A stretch of DNA of 64,000 nt from assembly GCA_045134375.1 (NCBI GenBank), contig JBGUVL010000031.1, positions 1 to 64,000 on the forward strand. Direction: 5' to 3'. Numbering within the stretch: position 1 is the first letter of the stretch; each line of letters opens with the position of its first letter. A program made the position numbers and the translations under genes. The notes beneath the pieces are model-generated. The model saw nothing but the letters and a program-made list of their open reading frames with translations, ran no database searches and had not been told where the DNA came from. Shown here one piece after another: positions 1 to 8,299 of the stretch. This DNA comes from JBGUVL01 sp045134375 (GTDB taxonomy: Bacteria > Bacillota_I > Bacilli_A > Erysipelotrichales > Erysipelotrichaceae).

Positions 1-789
1 TAACTGCTGTACTGTTAATTGACGCAGTAATTCCATTCGTTCTTTCTGGCTTTTCCCCTGATTGATCAAAATAGCATTATAACTTTCTAAATTCGCAAGT
101 ACTAGTAGCTGATTCAGTGTTGCTACATCCCTCATGTTTCCTTTCACAGACGGATGTTCATCTTTCCATTGTTTTGCTGTCTTTCCAAAAAGGACAACAT
201 TTAACATATCTGCTTCGTTCGCATATGTAAAAGAAATCTGAGCAGGTGTTAATTCTGGTGGTATCAAGTTTTCTTTTATCGCATCTGTATGTATCCTGTA
301 ATTTAACTTGGATATTTCTCTGTTTAAATTCCAATTCAAAGATAATCGGCTGTTCTCGTCGGCCTTTAATCTTCTGTAGTCTTTCATAATATATAACTGG
401 AATTCGGGAGAAATCCAAGTTGCGAAAGACATGGCAATATCGCTATGGGCATATGTTCCGCCATAGCGTCCTGCTTTTGAGACAATGCCAATTGCAGCAG
501 TTGCTTCTATCCACTTCTTAGGTGACATTGTAAATGCATTTGCTCCCGCTTGCTTTCTAAACCCCTCGAATTCGAGGGGTTTAAAACTAGGATTATGAAG
601 TCTTTCCCATAGTCCTAGAAATTCTATCACATCCCGATTTCTCATCCAGTTTTGAATAACCGCTGTTGGATCATCGCTCTTATACCGAGCAATATCTGTC
701 AATGAAATAAATTCGTTTTCAAAATCCTGTGTGTAAATTCCAATATCTATTCCGTTCGCATGAAGTGTATCTTTAATTATTTTCCCCAT
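1..789 (-). CDS. KilA-N domain protein (3' end beyond window)
   Basis: The minus-strand frame from the ATG at 789 stays open to base 1, giving 263 visible residues, so the gene is partial only because the window ends. An AGGAGGAG ribosome site sits just upstream. The N-terminal half has the KilA-N pattern: an EFISLTDIARY-like start, then SPKKWIEATAAIGI, then a GRYGGTYAHSDIA stretch followed by FATWISPEF. The second half is more variable, with NEADMLNVVLFGKTAKQWK. KilA-N proteins are DNA-binding proteins of phages and mobile elements, sometimes antirepressors, and some occur with toxin-like partners. It follows two decayed genes on the same strand, which supports a mobile-element remnant. The exact DNA target cannot be told. 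Confidence 0.85.
   Translation of the reverse strand, partial: MGKIIKDTLHANGIDIGIYTQDFENEFISLTDIARYKSDDPTAVIQNWMRNRDVIEFLGLWERLHNPSFKPLEFEGFRKQAGANAFTMSPKKWIEATAAIGIVSKAGRYGGTYAHSDIAMSFATWISPEFQLYIMKDYRRLKADENSRLSLNWNLNREISKLNYRIHTDAIKENLIPPELTPAQISFTYANEADMLNVVLFGKTAKQWKDEHPSVKGNMRDVATLNQLLVLANLESYNAILINQGKSQKERMELLRQLTVQQL
558..583. repeat. 26-bp perfect palindrome inside the KilA-N gene
   Basis: The bases 558-583 read the same on both strands, centred at 570/571 on a GAATTC core flanked by CCCCTC and GAGGGG and by AAA/TTT. It lies in coding sequence and encodes FKPLEFEGF. The encoded residues fit the KilA-N family, so the symmetry may be partly chance, but it is long for coding DNA and could form a cruciform or be a protein-binding site. 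Confidence 0.6.
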
Positions 790-881
790 TTCTCCTCCTG
801 CAATCACATCAAAATTTGATCAAAGCATCATAATCACTGTCACTTTTAAGAAAGTTCTGTTGAATAACTATCTTCGTCTTC

Positions 882-1139
882 CTACATTCCCCGATATGCA
901 TCAATATAAAACTTAATACAACCAGGATATGTATACAAATATCTTCTGCACACATCTTTATACAATCCCAATATTTTTTCATCACAAGCAAAATCCAGCA
1001 AATAATCTAACAAATGCGACAATTCATCTTCTAACACAGTTCTGCTGCATACATCTTTAACTAAAGGGCAATATACTTCGTATGCATTCTGATTAATTTA
1101 GATTACTGGCTTTGCAAACTGATAAATTCTTTCATCCAT
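882..1139 (-). pseudogene. small mobile-element gene with in-frame TAA
   Basis: Reading from the ATG at 1139 gives 13 codons (MDERIYQFAKPVI), a TAA at 1100-1098, then 71 further codons in the same frame ending in TAG at 882. The sequence after the stop is clearly protein-like: PLVKDVCSRT, then LLDYLLDFACDE, then YPGCIKFYIDAYRGM. From memory it resembles an uncharacterised protein of about 90 residues found on conjugative and phage-like elements of clostridia. The ATG overlaps the upstream stop as TAATG, which suggests it was once translationally coupled. A single T-to-A change of a TTA leucine codon would explain the stop. Probably inactive, unless a downstream GTG or TTG is used. Confidence 0.65.
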
Positions 1140-1549
1140 TAAATCACCCCAAAATACTTTAATGCATCCTTTATCGCTTCTACCTTCTCCGCTGTCGGAT
1201 GCCTTCTCGGCTGTTTCAACTCTTCTACCATATTAGGTACATCATACATCGGCAATCCTAAATTTCTTTTTACCTCTGCGATATATGCGGTATGTACTTC
1301 GAAGCCGTATTTAGCTTCTATGTACTCCTTTATCATTTTGTAGGTCACTCGCTCTTTTGGCTTATAACTTTCGGCTCTTTTTGCGATATCATCAAGCGGA
1401 ACTTTTCCCTCATCTTCGCCAAACTCAACTTTTACGTTGATATGTCCGTCTGGCTTTTTGTGGGAAAGCAGCACAACCGTTTCCACATGGCTCGGTTCGT
1501 GATTAAACAACCTATTCAACACCCACTGTACAAGGGAATGGTGGAACAC
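1139..1549 (-). pseudogene. orphan C-terminal module of an RlmD-like methyltransferase
   Basis: This 136-residue frame starts at a GTG placed directly after an in-frame TAG and has no convincing ribosome site, so it looks 5'-truncated. Its residues 20-29 read SHVETVVLLS, matching the very end of TrmA/RlmD methyltransferases (the intact RlmD in this window ends HVECVVLLTK). After that comes the charged tail module seen fused to such enzymes in Lachnospiraceae and on mobile elements: VEFGEDEGK, KERVTYKMIKEYIEAKYGF, HTAYIAEVKRNLGLP and a C-terminal EAIKDALKYFGVI. The catalytic and Fe-S parts are missing. It could still be made as a small protein, since the frame is intact. It overlaps the next gene as TAATG. 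Confidence 0.6.
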
Positions 1550-1570
1550 CTATTTTCGCCTTAAAATAGG
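1549..1570. other. inverted repeat upstream of the orphan module
   Basis: CCTATTTT at 1549-1556 and AAAATAGG at 1563-1570 form a perfect 8-bp stem around a 6-base loop, just 5' of the truncated module on the minus strand. A second imperfect stem (CCCTATTGC / GCAAATAGGG) follows at about 1600-1628. They may mark the edge of a deletion or insertion. No U-tract makes either a clear terminator. Confidence 0.35.
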
Positions 1571-1660
1571 TATGTCGAACCGATACAAATGTTGAATTGC
1601 CCTATTGCTCGTATAGGCAAATAGGGAAAATCTCTATTGTATAAATATTGATTTTCTTAA

Positions 1661-2071
1661 CTACTTATCTTTTTCTTCATATGGTTTATCCCAAGAACCA
1701 ATTTCAATAACATTACCTTCTGGGTCCGCTATAAAACACGTTCTCTGTCCCCAAGGTTCTGTTGTTGGTTCAAGAAGTGAAGTGGCTCCCTTATTAATTG
1801 CATATTGATATTGTTCATCAACTTCTTGAAATGTATCTACATACAAAGCCATTTCTGAGTGTGCATTAGTTCCTTGCAAATATTCAAATCTTTTATTTGT
1901 CATCTTTTCAAAGTCTTTTCTTCCATACAAAAGAAATAATGTACCATCTTTAACCAAATATACATTACTTGTATTTTCATCTTCTTTTATTTCAAAGCCT
2001 AACACATCCCTATAAAACTTAATCATAGTTGCCATATCTTTTACAAATAAACCGTATCCATCTAACCTCAT
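1661..2071 (-). CDS. VOC-family (glyoxalase/bleomycin-resistance-like) protein
   Basis: A 136-residue protein with the paired beta-alpha-beta-beta-beta fold of the vicinal oxygen chelate family. The first half has MIKFYRDVLGFEI, the second ends EPWGQRTCFIADPEGNVIEIGSW, the usual C-terminal metal-ligand strand. Members include glyoxalase I, extradiol dioxygenases and antibiotic-sequestering proteins, and the sequence does not choose between them. An AAGGAGAT ribosome site precedes the ATG. It is followed at 37 bases by the YjbR-like gene on the same strand. The substrate is unknown; it is a stand-alone cytosolic protein of normal length. Confidence 0.8.
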   Translation of the reverse strand: MRLDGYGLFVKDMATMIKFYRDVLGFEIKEDENTSNVYLVKDGTLFLLYGRKDFEKMTNKRFEYLQGTNAHSEMALYVDTFQEVDEQYQYAINKGATSLLEPTTEPWGQRTCFIADPEGNVIEIGSWDKPYEEKDK

Positions 2072-2108
2072 ATCACAATCTCCTTAATTCTTATTCGTGT
2101 GTTGAGCC

Positions 2109-2471
2109 TTAACATTCTGTTATTTCTTTTTGCTTTTTCTTACTGAAACTACTAAGCACTAATCTATAAGACTTATCTAACAAGTCTCTTAATAAATCAT
2201 CCGGTACTTTCCCATCTGCCTTTATAGAATTCCAATGCATCTTATTCATATAGTATCCCGGAATAATATCCTCATACTTCTGACGCAGAAAGTCTCCCTC
2301 TAAAGGTTCAAGCTTTAATGTTATATAATATGGCTCATCTTTATCATCCAAGCAAATTGCAGCAAACATCTTGCCACCAATCTGATACCTAATCCAATTC
2401 CAGTCTTTTTGTAAATCTTTAGTCACGCCCGGTTTATCAAGCAAGTATTCGTCTATCCATGTATATTGCAT
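2109..2471 (-). CDS. MmcQ/YjbR family protein
   Basis: This 120-residue protein matches the MmcQ/YjbR (CyaY-like fold) family: an early DWNWIRYQIGGKMFA, a YITLKLEP strand, an IIPGYYMNKMHWNSI segment and a C-terminal LLRDLLDKSYRLV helix. The family is small, cytosolic and sometimes annotated as DNA-binding, but its role is not settled. The ribosome site is weak (AAAGGGAA), and the start is chosen as the only ATG that keeps the conserved N-terminus. It lies downstream of the rlmD cluster and 37 bases upstream of the VOC gene, with which it may be cotranscribed. Confidence 0.75.
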   Translation of the reverse strand: MQYTWIDEYLLDKPGVTKDLQKDWNWIRYQIGGKMFAAICLDDKDEPYYITLKLEPLEGDFLRQKYEDIIPGYYMNKMHWNSIKADGKVPDDLLRDLLDKSYRLVLSSFSKKKQKEITEC

Positions 2472-2614
2472 TTTCTATAATATTCCCTTTTCATTAGCAA
2501 TTTGAATTCAATATTTCTACCGTGGATTCAGATATGTAATCGGATTCTGTGCCGACTGATTTAACTTCAATCAGGCAATCTGCTTTACATATCTTTTCTC
2601 TACAATATTAGTTA

Positions 2615-3940
2615 TTATTTATGTACTTTAGTCAAAAGAACCACGCACTCCACATGTGCGGTCTGTGAAAACATATCCACCGGAACAATTCGTTCTACCT
2701 GATAATAATTTTGTAATACAGCTAAATTTTTTCCTAATGTTGCTGGATTACACGAAATATAAATAATATTACGAATCTTACTTTTAATGATAGTTTCAAT
2801 CATCGCATCATCCAAACCACTTCTTGGCGGATCTACGATTAATGTATCAATCGTTTTTTTCTTGGAATATTTCGTCAGTTTTTCAGCGGCATCGCCACAC
2901 ACAAAGGAAACATTTTTCGCATCATTTCGTTTCGCATTCGCATTCGCATTGACAACCGCATCACTAACCGATTCAATTCCTACAATCTCTTTCGCTTTAT
3001 CTTTGATAAATAAAGAAATCGCACCAATGCCACTATAAGCTTCGACAACAAAATCATTCTTATCTTTTACCATAGAGGCAACAATATTATATAATTTCAA
3101 AGCTTGTGAAGTATTTAACTGAAAGAATGATTTTGGAGATAACGTTAATGTTAGATTGTTTAAATGGAAAGATAATTGCCTCTCGCCTCCTAGGAAAATC
3201 ATCTTTTTTCCAAATAAATCAACCGTTCTCTTCACTGTGTTGATATTCTGCCACAAAGAAACAACCCCTTTGATTGCCAAACATTCTTCAATGCATGTTT
3301 TCGGTAATTCCTCTTCCCCACTCACGATACAACATTGATATTTACCTTCAAACCCTCGGACGATCAACGTGCGAATTCCTCGTTTTTTTCGATAATCATA
3401 TTCGTTCAAGTGATAACGATTTAGCACCTGTAATAGTTGTTTTCTAATGTTTTCTAATCCTTCTTCATGGATAAGACAATGATCCACTGGTACAAAATAA
3501 TTTGTTTTTTGCATGTACAATCCCGTACTCAGTTTTCCCCCTTTGCCATGAATCATCTTCACTGGCAATTTAAAGCTATTTCGATAACCAATCGAATGAT
3601 CATTAGCAACCATTGCTTCCACACACGATACATCAATATCCGCATATTTTTTCAATGATTCCTTTAGAACCTCATTTTTGTATTGCAGTTGTTTTTGATA
3701 AGTAACATGCATCAAAGAACAGGCTCCACACTGTCTATGATAACGACAAGAACAACGTACACGATCTTTGCTTTTTTGAACGATATTGATTATTTTTCCA
3801 CGACGAAAACGTGAATTATTCTCAGTAATTTCAATATCTACAACTTCCTGTGGCAATGCCCCCTCAATAAATATCGGCTGACGATTCACAAAAGCAATTC
3901 CTTCGCCATTAATTCCCATTCTTTCAATCTTTACTCGCAT
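2615..3940 (-). CDS. rlmD: 23S rRNA (uracil-5-)-methyltransferase, RlmD/RumA family
   Basis: This 441-residue enzyme should methylate C5 of a uracil in 23S rRNA using S-adenosylmethionine. It has an N-terminal TRAM domain (about residues 1-58), four Fe-S cysteines at about 65, 71, 74 and 155 (C-x5-C-x2-C then C), a VDPPRSGLDD motif, and the catalytic cysteine at about 397 in YISCNPATLGKN. The start at 3940 is chosen because GGAGAAG lies 6 bases upstream; a longer frame reaches 4054 but runs deep into the preceding gene. It overlaps the YihY gene by 17 bases. Paralogues in this family (RlmCD) can modify two uracils, so the exact site is not certain. Confidence 0.92.
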   Translation of the reverse strand: MRVKIERMGINGEGIAFVNRQPIFIEGALPQEVVDIEITENNSRFRRGKIINIVQKSKDRVRCSCRYHRQCGACSLMHVTYQKQLQYKNEVLKESLKKYADIDVSCVEAMVANDHSIGYRNSFKLPVKMIHGKGGKLSTGLYMQKTNYFVPVDHCLIHEEGLENIRKQLLQVLNRYHLNEYDYRKKRGIRTLIVRGFEGKYQCCIVSGEEELPKTCIEECLAIKGVVSLWQNINTVKRTVDLFGKKMIFLGGERQLSFHLNNLTLTLSPKSFFQLNTSQALKLYNIVASMVKDKNDFVVEAYSGIGAISLFIKDKAKEIVGIESVSDAVVNANANAKRNDAKNVSFVCGDAAEKLTKYSKKKTIDTLIVDPPRSGLDDAMIETIIKSKIRNIIYISCNPATLGKNLAVLQNYYQVERIVPVDMFSQTAHVECVVLLTKVHK

Positions 3941-4760
3941 TTTTTCTTCTCCATTTCTTAATGATCGACTGTAACCATAAAATGACTTCTTCCCCTGTTT
4001 GAAAATACCATCCATTTTTATATCTTTTTTTCCTCTTAGCAATAGGATAAACAATGGTCAGACAAAAACCAAAATAAATAATACAAGACACAACATAGAC
4101 AGCTAAAAACAATACAACCAAACTACTTAATGGTCCATACATACTTTGATAAGAAGTAAAATTATCAATCACATAGTAAAACAACTGTCCTATTACAATG
4201 ATTGCTATACTCCCAATAAATGCTCCGATACCTCCATAAAAAAGAGGTTGTCGTTCAAATGACAACATTCGATAAAACATCCATAACACAAACCATAATC
4301 CCGTTGCAAAAGTAAGCATTGCATCCAAATTCAACAATGTACTCAATACCGTTAAAGCAATGACCTCTGCCAACAAAAGAAAAAAAATTCCTACGGATTG
4401 AATTCGAATCAAAACTCGAAATGTATCAAAACACTCTTTTTTGGCACTGATTAACAGAAAAGAATAAATTGCTTTACTAGCAACAAAACAGGGAACCATC
4501 ATAGCGATCATTACCGCAATCATAGAATGATATTCCTTATTCATAACATAATCAATAAAAGGAATGATCAAATCTCTTGGTACATAGCGAAACAAAAAAT
4601 CCAATAAAGAGCCAACATCAATAATGGAATACTGAAATAGAATCAAAATAATAAAAATTCCCGGAAGCAGTGCTAAAAGTAAACAATAGCTTAGCGAATA
4701 ACGAAATAAACTGCTTTCCAAAGAAAAATATTCATTGATCAACCGATTGATTTTTTTCAT
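3924..4760 (-). CDS. YihY/BrkB family membrane protein
   Basis: A 278-residue integral membrane protein with about six hydrophobic segments, for example near residues 20-42, 78-105, 120-140, 145-165, 175-195 and 213-240. The pattern YSLSYCLLLALLPGIF and FRYVPRDLIIPFIDY near the N-terminus and SLVVLFLAVYVVSCIIYFG near the end fit the YihY/UPF0761 family, once misnamed ribonuclease BN. Its function is unknown, with transport suggested. It overlaps the upstream hypothetical by an ATGA and the downstream rlmD by 17 bases, so the three are probably one transcript. The basic C-terminal tail (KKWRRKNASKD) is typical of a cytoplasmic end. Confidence 0.85.
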   Translation of the reverse strand: MKKINRLINEYFSLESSLFRYSLSYCLLLALLPGIFIILILFQYSIIDVGSLLDFLFRYVPRDLIIPFIDYVMNKEYHSMIAVMIAMMVPCFVASKAIYSFLLISAKKECFDTFRVLIRIQSVGIFFLLLAEVIALTVLSTLLNLDAMLTFATGLWFVLWMFYRMLSFERQPLFYGGIGAFIGSIAIIVIGQLFYYVIDNFTSYQSMYGPLSSLVVLFLAVYVVSCIIYFGFCLTIVYPIAKRKKRYKNGWYFQTGEEVILWLQSIIKKWRRKNASKD

Positions 4761-5194
4761 GCAATCGCTAACCTTTCTTTTATTTCTTCGATAATAGTAT
4801 CTGCATTTTTACTGATAACTACTATATAATATTCCCCTTTATCGTAGCGTTGAATCTGGGATTTAATTTCCTTTTTTTTCGTCGGAAACCGTTGGTACAA
4901 ATGCAAACAATATTGATCCACTGCTAAATCAATAGCGGCTCGATTTACTTCTTCGCATTGTGCCACAAAAATGGTTTCATAATCGAAATTCGATAAAGAA
5001 CGAAGGAAACGAAATTCTTTTATTAGAGAAAGATCTAAGGACAGTAATTCCTCTACTTCCTTCTCACTACAATCATACAATATTCCTTCACTTGAAAAAG
5101 AAAGGGAAGCCATTGGATTTTGAATGGTTCGCAAAAACCAAAACAAAAGCAGTATCGCTATGACACCTATCAGTATTATACAATACTTTCTCAT
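4757..5194 (-). CDS. DUF4358-like membrane-anchored protein
   Basis: About 145 residues with one N-terminal membrane segment (MRKYCIILIGVIAILLLFWF) and no lipobox, then a soluble domain with EEVEELLSLDLSLIKEF, TIFVAQCEE and a C-terminal EYYIVVISKNADTIIEEI. The layout resembles the DUF4358 group of clostridial envelope proteins, whose role is unknown. Two starts are possible. The ATG at 5236 lies in the U-tract of the upstream gene's terminator with no ribosome site; the ATG at 5194 has GGTGAT upstream and begins directly before the membrane segment, so it is preferred. It overlaps the YihY gene by ATGA. Confidence 0.65.
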   Translation of the reverse strand: MRKYCIILIGVIAILLLFWFLRTIQNPMASLSFSSEGILYDCSEKEVEELLSLDLSLIKEFRFLRSLSNFDYETIFVAQCEEVNRAAIDLAVDQYCLHLYQRFPTKKKEIKSQIQRYDKGEYYIVVISKNADTIIEEIKERLAIA

Positions 5195-5237
5195 CTTATC
5201 ACCAATATAATTGTATGTTTTCCTTCTTTCATTCATG

Positions 5238-5260
5238 AAAAAAAGCAGTATTCACTGCTT
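5238..5260 (-). terminator. terminator of the pyrophosphatase-like gene
   Basis: On the minus strand AAGCAGT and ACTGCTT form a 7-bp stem around GAAT, followed by seven Ts. The stem includes the stop of the upstream gene. Confidence 0.8.
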
Positions 5261-5648
5261 AATCCGTTGTCCCCCATTCAGGAACAATATCATTACGTTT
5301 TACTAAGACTGCTTTTTGGAAATCCGTTTGATTTAAAAAAACTAAAATATCATAAATCTCTTCCTCACTGCATCCAACAACTAATTTTACTTCACAGTCT
5401 TTCTTTAGAATGTCAGCGCTCATAATGGCCGCTTGCACCTGGGTTGACTTCAATGAACCACGGAACACATCAATCGGTTCCATATCCGAGCCTGTCGTAT
5501 CTTTTAAATAGCCGTAATCAACTGGATAAATCAGATTAGAATACTTATAGTGACAAGTATGTTTGGGACGATCAATCACCAATTTACTGGAAAGAAAAAT
5601 CGTATCCAATTTTTGCCAAAACAGTGCATTATTTTCTAATTCATTCAT
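5259..5648 (-). CDS. inorganic pyrophosphatase-like protein, divergent
   Basis: This 129-residue protein resembles family I soluble pyrophosphatases only in its core: SNLIYPVDYGYLKDT followed by GSDMEPIDVFRGS. The family signature is D-(SGDN)-D-(PE)-x-D; here the second Asp is replaced, giving DMEPID, and the protein is shorter than the usual 160-180 residues, so some metal-binding aspartates appear to be missing. It may be a weak hydrolase acting on another phosphate ester, or a non-catalytic relative. It has an AGGAGG ribosome site and its own terminator, so it is a single-gene unit. Confidence 0.6.
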   Translation of the reverse strand: MNELENNALFWQKLDTIFLSSKLVIDRPKHTCHYKYSNLIYPVDYGYLKDTTGSDMEPIDVFRGSLKSTQVQAAIMSADILKKDCEVKLVVGCSEEEIYDILVFLNQTDFQKAVLVKRNDIVPEWGTTD

Positions 5649-5744
5649 ATATAATCCTCCTGTTATGTAAATACTACCATTTCTATTTATGAAAAATTTC
5701 TGTAAAAAATTACATTTTCTTTCATAGTATTTCTATCATAACAC

Positions 5745-5774
5745 AAAAAGAAAAGAAACTCTAGCGTTTCTTTT
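5745..5774 (-). terminator. terminator of the lipoprotein gene
   Basis: AAAAGAAAC and GTTTCTTTT form a 9-bp stem, followed on the minus strand by CTTTTTG. Confidence 0.7.
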
Positions 5775-6236
5775 CTATTCCTTAATAAATTCTTTCAAAG
5801 TGTTGAAAACTGTTTCAGGATCTTCTTCATTGGTAATGTTAACTTCATAGATCTTTACTCCATGATCTTTGATATAATCATTCATCACATCACTTTTAAA
5901 GGCAAGACAATGCGAACACATTGTCTGGGATACTAAAACTACAAAATGCTCTTTTTTATCAATCATATCCAAATACTCTTGGTAGGTAATAGCAATTACT
6001 TCCCCATTTTTTTCATCCTTATTAATCAATCCATTCTCATTCATCAACGAATCAAAATTTTCCTTACTTTCGAAATATTCGGCATGTTCTTTCGGATTGA
6101 TACTTTCCACAACTTCCCCACCTTCGACAAGAAACAGGTGTGGTGTTCCAATGAAAGGATCCATTGCATTTTGTTTTCCACAAGATGTCATTGAAAATGC
6201 AAATAAACAAAATAACATTAATAGTATTTTTTTCAT
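5775..6236 (-). CDS. thioredoxin-like lipoprotein
   Basis: A 153-residue exported lipoprotein. The signal peptide MKKILLMLFCLFAFSMTSCG carries a lipobox (SMTSC) with the lipid-modified cysteine at residue 19. A thioredoxin-type site, MCSHCLAFK, lies at about residue 107 within a VVLVSQTMCSHC strand-helix, so a CSHC redox motif is present. The region between (residues 30-80) is unusual and family-specific. It probably faces the outside of the membrane and may act in thiol exchange, or, like many single-domain thioredoxin-fold lipoproteins, be a metal or redox sensor. It starts 2 bases after glycerate kinase and is likely cotranscribed with it. Confidence 0.75.
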   Translation of the reverse strand: MKKILLMLFCLFAFSMTSCGKQNAMDPFIGTPHLFLVEGGEVVESINPKEHAEYFESKENFDSLMNENGLINKDEKNGEVIAITYQEYLDMIDKKEHFVVLVSQTMCSHCLAFKSDVMNDYIKDHGVKIYEVNITNEEDPETVFNTLKEFIKE

Positions 6237-6237
6237 A

Positions 6238-7377
6238 TCATTGCTCCTTTTTTGCGTAATAAGAAATTGTTTTTATTATGCTGTAAACCGCAGATTCCAA
6301 TTTTTCTCTTGCTTGTTCCAACGCTTGTTGGAAACTCATCGCCCGATCAGCAACACTGTAGATACCAATAAAACCAAGTTCATACAGCTCTTTATATTGT
6401 AAACCTAAAGCACCACTAATGCAAATGCAAGGTTTTTGATGACGATTCGCAACCGCTACGATACCAGAAGGAACTTTCCCATATTTGGTCTGATAATCGC
6501 TTTGTCCTTCTCCTGTAATGACAAGATCACATTGCGCAATGGCATCTTCAATATGATTATAGGAAAACAACAATTGCAATCCAGATATGCTTTTCGCATG
6601 ACAAACGGCTTGAAAAATAGCCGATAATCCACCACAAGCTCCTCCACTATCATAAGCATTCAAATCATAATTCAACTTTTTCATCTTTTCGCAAAAATGA
6701 ACCATCCCTTTTTCAACACGTTTGATTTGGTTTGGATAAAGTCCCTTTTGTTTCCCATAAAGATAGGTAGCCCCTTCTTTTCCTAACAATACATTTTGAA
6801 CATCATAGGCGGCGATGCATTCAATGTCAGAAAACGTTTCTAACAAAGAATCATCGATCCATGCAATTTTTTCCAAATTGCAAGTCATTCCTTTTAGATA
6901 ATGATGATGTTCATCATAGAAACGCATTCCTAAAGCCTCTAACATTCCCATTCCACCATCCGCATTACCACTACCACCCAATGCCAAAATAATCTTTTTC
7001 GCTCCTCTATGTTTGGCAGCTAGTAACACTTGCCCAACACCATAACTTGATGAATACAACGGTGCTCTTTTCTCTCTTGCATACATATTCAAACCGAGAA
7101 TACTAGCCACTTCCACAATTGCTGTAGCTTCCTTTTCAATCAAAGCAAACCGTGTTTTAATCTTTTTTCCATAAGTATCTCGACATGTTGTTTCCACATA
7201 GAAACCACCACAAGCCTTAACAAAAGCGCGCATTGTTCCTTCCCCACCATCACCGCTGAGAAACTTCAAAACTTCAATAGCAGGATCCACTTGATGGATT
7301 GCTTTTTCTACCGTATCGGCTACTTCTTCACTTGTTAAACAACCTTTAAATGAATCACAGGCGACAACAATTTTCAT
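6238..7377 (-). CDS. glxK: glycerate kinase (GarK/GlxK family)
   Basis: This 379-residue protein is a full-length glycerate kinase of the GarK/GlxK type, phosphorylating D-glycerate with ATP to a phosphoglycerate. It opens KIVVACDSFKGCLTS, and contains FLSGDGGEGTM, the glycine-rich LALGGSGNADGGMGMLEALG, and VITGEGQSD near the C-terminus, all typical. A GGAGGT ribosome site sits before the ATG. The thioredoxin-like lipoprotein follows almost directly. No glyoxylate or tartronate genes are nearby, so the source of glycerate here (serine breakdown, sugar acids) is not shown. Confidence 0.9.
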   Translation of the reverse strand: MKIVVACDSFKGCLTSEEVADTVEKAIHQVDPAIEVLKFLSGDGGEGTMRAFVKACGGFYVETTCRDTYGKKIKTRFALIEKEATAIVEVASILGLNMYAREKRAPLYSSSYGVGQVLLAAKHRGAKKIILALGGSGNADGGMGMLEALGMRFYDEHHHYLKGMTCNLEKIAWIDDSLLETFSDIECIAAYDVQNVLLGKEGATYLYGKQKGLYPNQIKRVEKGMVHFCEKMKKLNYDLNAYDSGGACGGLSAIFQAVCHAKSISGLQLLFSYNHIEDAIAQCDLVITGEGQSDYQTKYGKVPSGIVAVANRHQKPCICISGALGLQYKELYELGFIGIYSVADRAMSFQQALEQAREKLESAVYSIIKTISYYAKKEQ

Positions 7378-7477
7378 TCTGTTTACCTCCCATGTTTTCT
7401 ATGTTTTAATTATAAACTTTTTGTATTTATAAGGCAATTAGATGTAAAAAAGTGTATAATGTTACAAAGGTGAGAAC

Positions 7478-8299
7478 ATGGAACTATACAATAAAATAGA
7501 TACAATCTTCGAAAATGGACTGATTGGCAGTACTCTATCAATGCTGCTATCCTTAGTATTTGTACTTCTAATCAATCATATACTAAACCGATGGATCGAA
7601 AAAAAACACAAAGAAAATGAACAAATCGCAAAACGAGTTAAAAAAATTCTTATTATTACCTTTTTGTTATGCACCATTTCTGCCGAAGTAAAACCGTTTC
7701 AAGCTTTAATGAAGGCATTATTGGCAAGTGGTGGAATTTTGGCTTTGGTCGTTGGGCTTGCTTCACAAGAAGCAGCAAGCAATATGATCAATGGTTTCAT
7801 GATCTATGCTTATCGTCCTTATAAAGTGAATGATTTTATCAATGTCGTAGACTTGCAAGTCACTGGCACGGTAAAAGATATCACATTACGCCATACCATC
7901 ATTGAAACATTAGAAAAAACACAAATCATCATTCCCAACACAAAAATGAATAATGCGGTGATTGAAAACATTTCGAATGTACCAAATAAAAAAGCAAATT
8001 ATTTATTCCTTGATATATCCTATGAGAGCGACGTGGATCAAGCGATTCTCATCATTCAAAAGGAAGCAATGCAACATCCTTTGATCGTTGACCCACGTTC
8101 GCCAAAAGAAAAAGATCAGCCTATGGTGCCCGTACTATGTACGGAATTAACGGATAGTTCTGTCAAATTGCGAGCAACGATATATTCCAAAGATAATGCT
8201 ACCGGTTTCCAAATGTTATCCGACCTTAGAATCAATATAAAAAAAGCATTTGAAAAAAACAATATCGAAATACCATATCCTCATATTACGATAAAATAA
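7478..8299 (+). CDS. mscS: small-conductance mechanosensitive channel, MscS family
   Basis: A 273-residue channel that should release solutes on sudden osmotic downshift. Hydrophobic segments lie near residues 17-35 and 54-70, with the pore-lining third helix in ASGGILALVVGLASQEAAS followed by the NMINGFMIYAYRPYKVNDFI beta-domain entry, a strongly conserved MscS signature. The soluble C-terminal part with VTGTVKDITLRHT and TQIIIPNTKM follows. It is divergent from glycerate kinase, with a TATAAT at 7455-7460 as the likely -10 element. It is a single-gene unit on the plus strand. Confidence 0.9.
   Translation: MELYNKIDTIFENGLIGSTLSMLLSLVFVLLINHILNRWIEKKHKENEQIAKRVKKILIITFLLCTISAEVKPFQALMKALLASGGILALVVGLASQEAASNMINGFMIYAYRPYKVNDFINVVDLQVTGTVKDITLRHTIIETLEKTQIIIPNTKMNNAVIENISNVPNKKANYLFLDISYESDVDQAILIIQKEAMQHPLIVDPRSPKEKDQPMVPVLCTELTDSSVKLRATIYSKDNATGFQMLSDLRINIKKAFEKNNIEIPYPHITIK

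Noticed and set aside
158..418. 86-residue minus-strand frame inside the KilA-N region
   Set aside because: It is a shadow of the KilA-N gene, which is open in another frame to the window edge.
809..991. 60-residue minus-strand frame near the KilA-N gene
   Set aside because: It lies out of frame over the small broken gene, whose own frame is clearly more protein-like.
1292..1564. 90-residue plus-strand frame
   Set aside because: It is antisense to the methyltransferase tail module and has no ribosome site or family features.
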